A stretch of 64,000 bases of DNA from Amphiura filiformis (taxonomy: Eukaryota > Echinodermata > Ophiuroidea > Amphilepidida > Amphiuridae): positions 30,767,680 through 30,831,679 of the forward strand of contig NC_092646.1 of NCBI RefSeq assembly GCF_039555335.1, written 5' to 3'. Below the pieces are notes generated by a model. That model was not told the origin of the DNA. It saw only the letters and a program-made list of their open reading frames with translations, and did not search any database. This document shows positions 34,301 to 43,300 of the stretch, piece by piece. The position numbers were made by a program, and so were the translations under genes. How positions within the stretch are numbered: the stretch's first letter is position 1; every line of letters begins with the position of its first letter.

Positions 34301-37300
34301 ACTCCGAGGTTTCCAAACACATCCATATTGAGTCACTGGGCCATCACGTTGACCTGGACAAAGTCTGAAGATGGATGGAGCCCTGTTGTTTGAGAGAGGT
34401 GTGAAGGAAGCCATCCACATGCATCAGGGCCAACCAACCATCTGCACTACAAAGGTATATGACCCAACTACCATATCAATTTGTAAGTGCTCTTTAGAAA
34501 AGTCATAGTTCATTGAATTTACAACCGTATGACAAAACAGGCGAAAATACTCAAAATAGTAACCTTTTGCACCAGATTTGCAATTTAAAAGAATTGGCCA
34601 TTGCTCATTAAAATGAGGCTAGTATATGGACAATATACAGGGTGTCCCAAAAAAAAGAGGCCCCACATTGCGCCCTCTTTTTCTCCTATTTCTGAAACGT
34701 TGATCAAATATATTTTGGTATGTAAAGAAACCCTAAATCGTTAGCTTTAATAAACCAAAACAATTCTTTCAATCGACTCACAATTTTTGAAGATATGCCC
34801 TCTTTAAGAAATGTACCCGTTTTTCACTCTGTCCACGGATGAGGTTTGACTACATCAAAGATTTAAACGAAACACACGGTTAATGACATGGATAGATAAT
34901 AGCATTAGTCTTGGGAAAGCATTCACTATAAGCGAGGATCACCAGCTAGCTTTAAACATCTTATAATAATAAATACTGAACTTATAACGCGCACAAATTT
35001 CCAAGGGATGCGAGGCGCGAGAAGAAGACAGAAGGAAGGGAAACATCATATTTGGGGGAAGAGGTGAGTTTTAAGGAGACTTTTAAAAGTCCCAATGCTA
35101 TGGGCCATTCTGATGACTATTGGCAGCTTATTCCAAAGACTGGGGCCAGCCACAGAAAAGGCAGCATCCCCAGCCAGTTTGAAGGTTCTGGGGATAACAA
35201 GCGAGTTACCAGCCGATCGGAGATAGTATGAGGACTGGCGGATATGGAGCAAAGAAGAGAGGTATTCAGGAGAATCCAGATTGACACATTTGTAAGTGTG
35301 GACAAGCGTACGAAATTTAATTCGTACAGCCACAGGAAGCCAGTGAAGCTGGGTAAGTAATGGGGATGTGGAAGTGAATCTGGGCTTCTGGAAGATGAGG
35401 CGGGCAGATTTGTTCTGGATACCCTGCAGACGTTGAATGTTTTTCTGAGGGATGCCATTAAGGAGGGAGGAACAGTAATCTATCCTAGACAATATAAGGG
35501 CACGCACAATGTTATTACACGTGTTGAAGTCAATGAAACGTCTTATCCTGCCAAGATTCCGTAGTTGCCAATTAAGGGACCGACAAAGCTGAGTGATATG
35601 GTCGGACATCTTCAGGTCACCATCAAATACAACGCCAAGATTTTTTATTGAGGCGGAGGGTTTGATAACTTGCTCATCGAGGTGAAGAGTGTAAAACTTC
35701 ACCAATTCATAATGAGTAGCAGAGGCGGCAATGAAATATTCAGTTTTTGCCATATTGAGCTTGAGCTTGTTACTCTGAAGCCACACCCTCAACTCATTGA
35801 TGCAATTAATGAGTTTAAAGAGGGCACAAGCCGCATCACCAGGTATAGCAGGATCAAAGACGCCAAACAACTGAACATCATCCGCATAAAAATGGAATTG
35901 AACGTCATGGTGACGAATGATCTGACCCATAGGAATAGTGTAATAACAGAAAGCCTGTGGCCGAGAACAGACCCTTGGGGTACACCATGTTTGAGAAGAG
36001 CAGTCTCGGAAAACGTGCCCTTAACAAAAACCTGACTAGTTCTGTTGGTCAGGTAGGTCTTGAAAAATTCAAGGCAGTGTCAGTGAGACCAAATTCTTGA
36101 CTCAACCGCCGCAATAGAATACCATGATCAACTGTATCAAATGCGGCGGTCAAGTCAAGTAACACAACAAAGACAGCTTTCCGGCCATCAACAGCTCTCA
36201 TTATTTGATCGTGAACATGTAGGAGGGCTGTCTCAGTGCTATGACCTGTCCGGTAGGCCGATTGGAGTGGCTCGGACAGGTCATGGCTGTTGACATGGTA
36301 CGATACCTGAGCAGAGACAGCTTTCTCTATGAGTTTCCCCCAAAAGGGCAAGTTAGAGACGGGACGGTAATTAGATAACTGTTGATTGTCAAGGGATGGT
36401 TTCTTTAACACAGGCGTGATAACAGCTTTTCTTAGGTGAGAAGGAAAAATACCAGTGGTTAAGGATGAATTAACGATCTTCACGAGCACAGGTAGGAGCA
36501 AAGTAAGATGTTGTTTTAATAGCCAAGTAGGCATAGGATCAGAGACACTAGTTTTGGATGGACATTTCATTATTAATAATTATTGATGAAGATCATCATC
36601 AGACAGTGCACGGAAAGTAGAGAGAGAAGGAACAGAGACACTTTGATCAGATCTAACAACAAGATCTTGGCAGCTGCTACAACTGTCAAGATCAACCTTA
36701 CAAGAACATGAACTCTTACTGTCAACATCTTTACGTATTTTGTCAACTTTGTTCACAAAGAAATTTCTAAAACTATTTGCCAACCTAACAGGATCACTAC
36801 AATCAGGTAGAGAGCACTGGCTCTTATTAAGCAAAGTATTGACTGTTTTGAACATGTCCTTAGTATTACAGTTCAACAGAGTCTCATTAAAATATAATTT
36901 CTTCTCAGTGGCAATGACATCAGTAACCTTCCGCTGAGATGAGATGTACGCCTGGCGGTCAGTGTCACTGCGCGACTTTCTCCAACGCCTTTCACAACGC
37001 CGTTTGTACTGCCTGGCATCTTGGACAGACTTGTTGAACCATCTAGGTTGACTACGAACAGAACGTGTCCTACATGTAATTGGTGCATGAGAGTCAAGGA
37101 CATCTTGGCAACCAGTATTATAGGCATAAACCAGAGAGTCTAAATCATCATACTCCGAAGCAATGATAGAATCCATCTTAGCTGAAAGATCATCAGAGAA
37201 CAACTTTATGTCCATATCGCGAAAGTTCCTGAAAGAATATGATATTTTGTGAGCGGTGAGTTTTGGAAGGTCAACAGTAGCAGCGATCAAATAATGGTCA

Positions 37301-40300
37301 GAAACATGAAGAGGGTAGTTGGTGCACGCCTCAACAGTGATATCCTCTTTTCTGACAATCTTCGCAACCCCATATTACTGCTGCATTTGCAAGTATCCGG
37401 CGCACAAGGCCTTAAGGATGGTACGCAACGCAATTAATGCAATGAGAACTAGGGCTGAAACCTGTATTCGTCACGGAGGCAACCAGGTAGAGGGCAGAGC
37501 AGCACAGTAAACTCACTTCAAAAGAACCAAAGACAAACTAAACAGCCCTTTTCAGGGCTACCTTTTATTCCAAAAAGGACTTATGTTGTCAATAAAAAGA
37601 AAGCAAGAAACGAGAAAAACATAAGTAATTGCAAGTATAGCAAAAGAAGTCACATCCCACATCAATTTCGCCCAAATTAATGACACTTAACAAAATCCAT
37701 AACCCATAAGCCCACCGGTAAAGCCCATTCCCTTAAATAAAGTTGTTATTTTATAAAGTTATCATCGAGGAATGTTTTATATTCATGCATGGTATATGCA
37801 CTTTCCAATCTTTGAAGTAGCCAAACCTCCTCCGTGGACAGAGTGAAAAACGGATACATTTCTTTAAAAGGACATATCTTCAAAAGTTATGAGCCGATTG
37901 AAATAATTGTTTTGGTTTATTAAAGCTAACGGAGGTTGAAGGTTTCTTTACATACCAAAATATATTTGATCAACTTTTCAGAAATAGGAGAAAAAGAGGG
38001 CGCAATGTGGGGCCTCTTTTTTTGGGACACCCTGTAAGTGTGCTCTTTCAATTAATGACATAAAATTTGAAGAAGAAACAATATTGTAAGGAACACTTGA
38101 GCTTTTGACTTTTAAAACCTACATTTTGGTCAAAAAATGTGCCTGGATATGTAGTTTTCAACAGATTTACCACATTCCCTTGATATAACATTGAATTGCG
38201 TTATCTGTTGACCTAATGGGAAAAAGTTATTTTTGGGGAAGTGTTAGTTGTCGTTTGATATAAAACATTTTCTGATTGGATGAAAGGAACACTTGAGGTT
38301 TTGACAAAACCAATCACATAATCCTATTTTCCACTAGATCTCACATAGCTCTTATGATGCTTTATGCACTCAACCGTGTACTATAACACAGACTGCGTAC
38401 TAGGCTAGACTCGCTGTGCTGGAAAGGTGTGTGTGCTCGGGGTGTATCGAGGTGGAAACTGTGCGTAGATGCATTTATAAGAGATTCGTTTTTGTAGTCA
38501 AACCTTCATGTACGTCACACTTCAAGAGTATTCGATCGGGTCATTCCGCTGACGAAGGCTGTAGTAGTTGGAAATTACCAGAAGTAAATATTTTGGAGAT
38601 CAAGAGTTTAATCCCATGAGAACTACCTGCTGATTGGCCAAAAAGAAGTTTTCATTATCAGTCGGACCAATCAGCAACATTGTTAGAATAATTTCACCAC
38701 GAAAAAAAATTGGGGTGAATTATTTGCAAAGCTCCATTCTGATTGGTGATTAAAGTGAAGATATCACGTTATTGACCAATCAGATGCAATGTTAGATCGG
38801 TAGATATATAAATATTTCTTACGTGTTATTATTACACCGTCAAGTTCGAAAACATCGAAATAATCGCAACACCAACATGCGATGCTGATCATTGTATCGA
38901 TTCCCCCGGCATCATTTGAAGTGAACTGCAAGTCGCCCGACCAATGCTCTTCCCCAGGGATAAGTACCATGAATGCATTTGAAACGCCGTCAGATTTACC
39001 GGTGGAAGCCTTTCTACTTTTAGTGTATTGTGCCACCAAAAGGGGCTTGTTCGATCTAATGGTGACCATCTCGTATCGTTTGTTCACGCTGCCGACATAA
39101 ACCTCTCCCGCCTTGGCGATTGATATTATTTCAGTGACTTCAGTGAAAAGATTATAAGCAGTAAAAGTGGTGTCATCCTGCGACGCTATGACGCGGTATT
39201 CAAATCCGCTTCTTCTTGGATGCACTGCTGCCAAAGCAAAAGTTTTTCCATAGCTTTCTACGTCAGGAATCATTTCTACAAGTAGCTCGCATCCCTCTTG
39301 ATTCATAGTATTTCCAATCATCGGAACGAAGCCGCATGATACGCCGGATATAACCGCTACTGGTTTAGTTGCATCTACCTTCAGCCCGGTAAAATCTCCC
39401 GGACCACTTGCATCAAAGAAGTATTTCTCATACGGATCCAATGTGAAATTCACCGGATCTTCAAATCCCGCGGGCCAATTGCTTAGAGTGACGTTAGTCT
39501 GTCCATCATCGAGGGAAATGATCAAGATTTCTGAAGTGCTGCATCCGGGAACTTGCGAGACGAGATAGTATTGTGTTCCCAAACTCGCTGTAGGTAACAC
39601 ACAAAAGCTATCTGACATCACAGAGTCGGTGGTAGTCTGAGCATGTACGGATATATGCCCGCCGGTCGCGGTAATGATTATTGGTTGGTAAGTGATGTCA
39701 CTGCGATCTGGTGCATAAACGTATTTTAGCGATCTAGAAACGGAAAATGTTTCCGTAACGCCAATTGCGGGTATGTTTATCGAGCCTGTTATGACCGGGT
39801 TTATTTGGAATGCGCTTATTACGATAAGATTTCGCCGATTGTCTTCATGGCCGATAAAACCAAACACAAAGTCCGTCCCCGTTGTACTTGTAGTAACTGC
39901 ACCTGGGAAGCGGAATAAAAAAAGTTTAGTTTATTGTTTTGAATTTTCAGATGATGAATGTGAAACTTAAGTAAACAAAAAACCAAAAAAACCTATACCC
40001 AAACACCCACATCACAAACAACCACATCCAACATCAACCTATCCGCCCCTTATGCTGGTTTCATACTACCCTGCCGCTTGCCGCTGGGCGGCGTGGCGCA
40101 CGCGCATTGTAGACAAACGGACACAATAAAGGCTTGTCATTGGTTGAAACGCCCTGCCGCTTGCCGCAGCGGCAAGCGGCAGGAAAGTATGCTGGAGGCT
40201 TTATGCCCCTGTCATACTTGCTTGCCGCTGCGGCAAACAGCATGACGTATCCGCCAATGATAAACCTTGATTGTGTTCGGTTGGCTGCATTGCTCATGCG

Positions 40301-43300
40301 TCATGCCGCTCAGCGGCAAGCGGCATGAAAGTATGAAACTAGCATTACACGTCCACTGAAGCTATATGATTGGTTGTGAGGCCTGAACCGTGGTTAATGG
40401 TGCGCGCAGACGACATCGCGTCATGAGCGTTCTGTCGCGCGAACAAGGCCGCACTCACCATGGGGCGCCTGCACATACAGGTACACCGTAGCCAAGGTAC
40501 TTGGCTGGTCTATGGGAATACCAGTGTTGTACCAATGCAGTATACCACTGCTGGTACCCACCAGCAGCATCAGTGGTAGGCCTACTATGTAGGTAGGCCT
40601 ACTTCGTGGGCACCAGTCAGGTACCTTGGCGATGGTGTATAGGCCTACCTGTGCAGGCGGCCACAATAGGAATATTAGCCTAATAATAGTCATAGTTATA
40701 TAGTGTACACGCGCTGTAACGTAGGATACTTTCTTGCGCGCTCACACACGATCATTTCGTGGATGCGGATTTGAATACCGTGTAGACACTTTATATTATG
40801 GATGCGCATTGCGCATCCCGGAGGACGCTTTTTTTGTTTTGACGTTGTTTCTTTCGAGGGCTTTTTCGATATGCATGTATAGTAATATTTTTTTTATAAA
40901 TACAAGCAAAGAAAATCCATTGTGAGATAAGTTGATATTAAAGTATCCTATATGACTTTCAAAGGGGGCCATGAAGTAGACTATATGGGTGACGGGGATG
41001 TGCGACCCATAACAACCCCCTCTTACCAATGACCCCTTTTTTGTTTTACTGTCACCAAAGACACCATTTTCAAGAATTTTGAAAAAAAAATCGGATTAAT
41101 CTCTCACAAATGATCATATTTTTATTTTGACTTGTTAGACATTTTCTGAGTTCACGAATTCATGACTTGTGATATAAAATTGAATTGACCTTTTCGGTAA
41201 ATCCCATAAGCCTTTGCGAGTACACCTAAGAACTCGTCATTTGACGTCACCCTGACTTGCATTGCGCAGTATAACGATGTTCGATAAACAATGTGCGCAT
41301 CGGCGCAGATCGGCATGACGTCAAATGACGAATTCTAACGTACTCGCAAAGGCTTATGGAATTCACCGAAAAGGTTAAATTGAGCCCATCGAGCTATGAG
41401 TTTTAAAATATTGAACGAGACTTAGTCGAGTCTGATATTTTAAAACTCATAAGGAGACCAATAAACATTGGGTGTAAAACATCCAATTTTATCATTATTA
41501 TGTTTTGGATCCAATATTTTCAAACACTGTCTTGGGTTCATCAAAACATAATAATGACCAAAATTGGTTGAGCCAAACCATTGCCTGTTGATTCCTTCAA
41601 TCCTTTGACTCTCAATGGATCTGTTTTAGATACCACTCAGAATATTTAAACTTCTTGGTATCACCATAGAAAGTGATTTAGTTGGGCTACTCAAGTCAAT
41701 TTAATCATGGAGGTATATAAATAAATGGAGAATGATCCAGCCAAGCCTCCTTTGTACTACGTTGGTTATGACCAATTATTGTTGAATAGGCAATTTCAGG
41801 TTTATATTGATTATGCTAAGCTGATTACATTGTGAAGTCTGTTTCACTGGCCATTGATTTCAATGGGGTAAAATGAAGTTTATACTTATTGGAAAGTGCT
41901 CATGTTTCATAAAATTTTGATATCAAAATCTCATTTTCGCCGAAAATTGAGTGCTTAAATTCTGAGACTAGTATACCTAGGTTTAGGTATACTAGTCTCA
42001 GTTAAATTGCATCAAGAAATCAGTCTTTTTGAAAAAAGAAACACCTTATCTGTTGTCATCTTGTGACTCCCTACATGTTGGTCATGAAAAATTGAATTAT
42101 GACTTTTTTCCCAAAGTTATGACCCCCCGTATATTTGGAACCCCTCCCTCCAAAGAAAATGATAGCCCCCTAATAATATTAATATAATCATTTAGGCCTA
42201 AATACTGATAATTATTTATTATAAAATGAGAAGTTTAATGATGATGATTTAGGCGGCCTATACGATTTCATGACAATACAGAATTAAAAGTTTAAAAACA
42301 ATAACATGACATATCCATCATGGCACTCAATCAATTTGACCGGAAGCTTCAACCAAAATCACGGTTAGCATACACTAAACTATGAGAAATTGTTTAAACA
42401 AAGTATGTAGGGCCTATACATTCCGTATATCAATTTCTCTCTAGAAAAGATTGTCTGATCATCACTTTTGCTTGAATTCCGAAGTACTTCCGGTAAATTT
42501 TGCTCGCTCGTAACTCAAATGGCCCAAATTGGCCCAACATAATTTTTTCACAATCGGAAGGTAAAAACGTTTTGCTTTCATTTGCACTATATTTGAACTC
42601 CCTCAGACCCCCTTAAAACCTTAATATATGAACATGAAAACTAAGTATATTTGTCTAGTTACGGCACAACTAGTGTAGAAAACAGTTTCATAACTTGAGA
42701 ACAGAACATCCGAATTTCTTCGGGTTTTCGCACGATCATACATTGAAACTATAAGCTATCAAAACTGGTGACTTTGAACATCTGATTGACTAGCTGACGT
42801 CATTATACAGTCTCTTTTACAAGGCTTCCGGTACGGGTCAATGTAAAGGTCAATTCCTATGAGGAAATTTTGGAGAGACAATCAATGAACCATGGTAGAG
42901 GCTCATAACCATCGTGGAGATCAATAGCTTGGCTGAAGTGGCTGGTCAATTCAAGTTTGGTGACTCATTGAATAGAGGTAACGGGATAATCTCCACTTAG
43001 GAGATTAGAATTCTGGCGATCATTCTCCATTTATTTCTATACCTCCATGATTTAATGATATCTCCCCGGGGGGGCACTCAACTTTGGAAGTGACGGTATG
43101 TGCCTGTCAATAGGCCCCCTCTTTTGAAGTCGACTATCTATACCCGATGACCCCCCTTTTTTAAAAGTCACTCAACTTTGGAAGTGACGGTATGTGCCTG
43201 TCAATAGGCCCCCTCTTTTGAAGTCGACTATCTATACCCGATGACCCCCTTTTTTTAGTTGCGGCTACCCAATGACCCCCGTTTTTTGGTTGCGACTACC

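Larger units (their letters stand above)
34638..38034. mobile_element. 3.4-kb element with about 200-bp terminal inverted repeats, TA target, carrying a LINE
   Basis: The left CAGGGTGTCCCAAAAAAAAG and the right TTTTTTTGGGACACCCTG are inverted, and homology extends about 200 bp inward on each side to CTCTGTCCACGGA / TCCGTGGACAGAG. TA dinucleotides flank both ends (34636-34637 and 38035-38036), a Tc1/mariner-like target. No transposase was seen. The LINE at 34961-37365 fills most of the interior, so the original was probably a foldback or MITE that received a LINE. An outer inverted pair of about 65 bp (34245-34310 and 38508-38575; CAGCCTTCGTCAG) suggests it sits inside a still older foldback. 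Confidence 0.85.

Noticed and set aside
37249..37510. Possible histone or CHMP-like coding fragment ahead of the stem-loop
   Set aside because: No frame gives a recognisable histone, and the faint CHMP-like resemblance around the AETCIR residues is too weak to claim.
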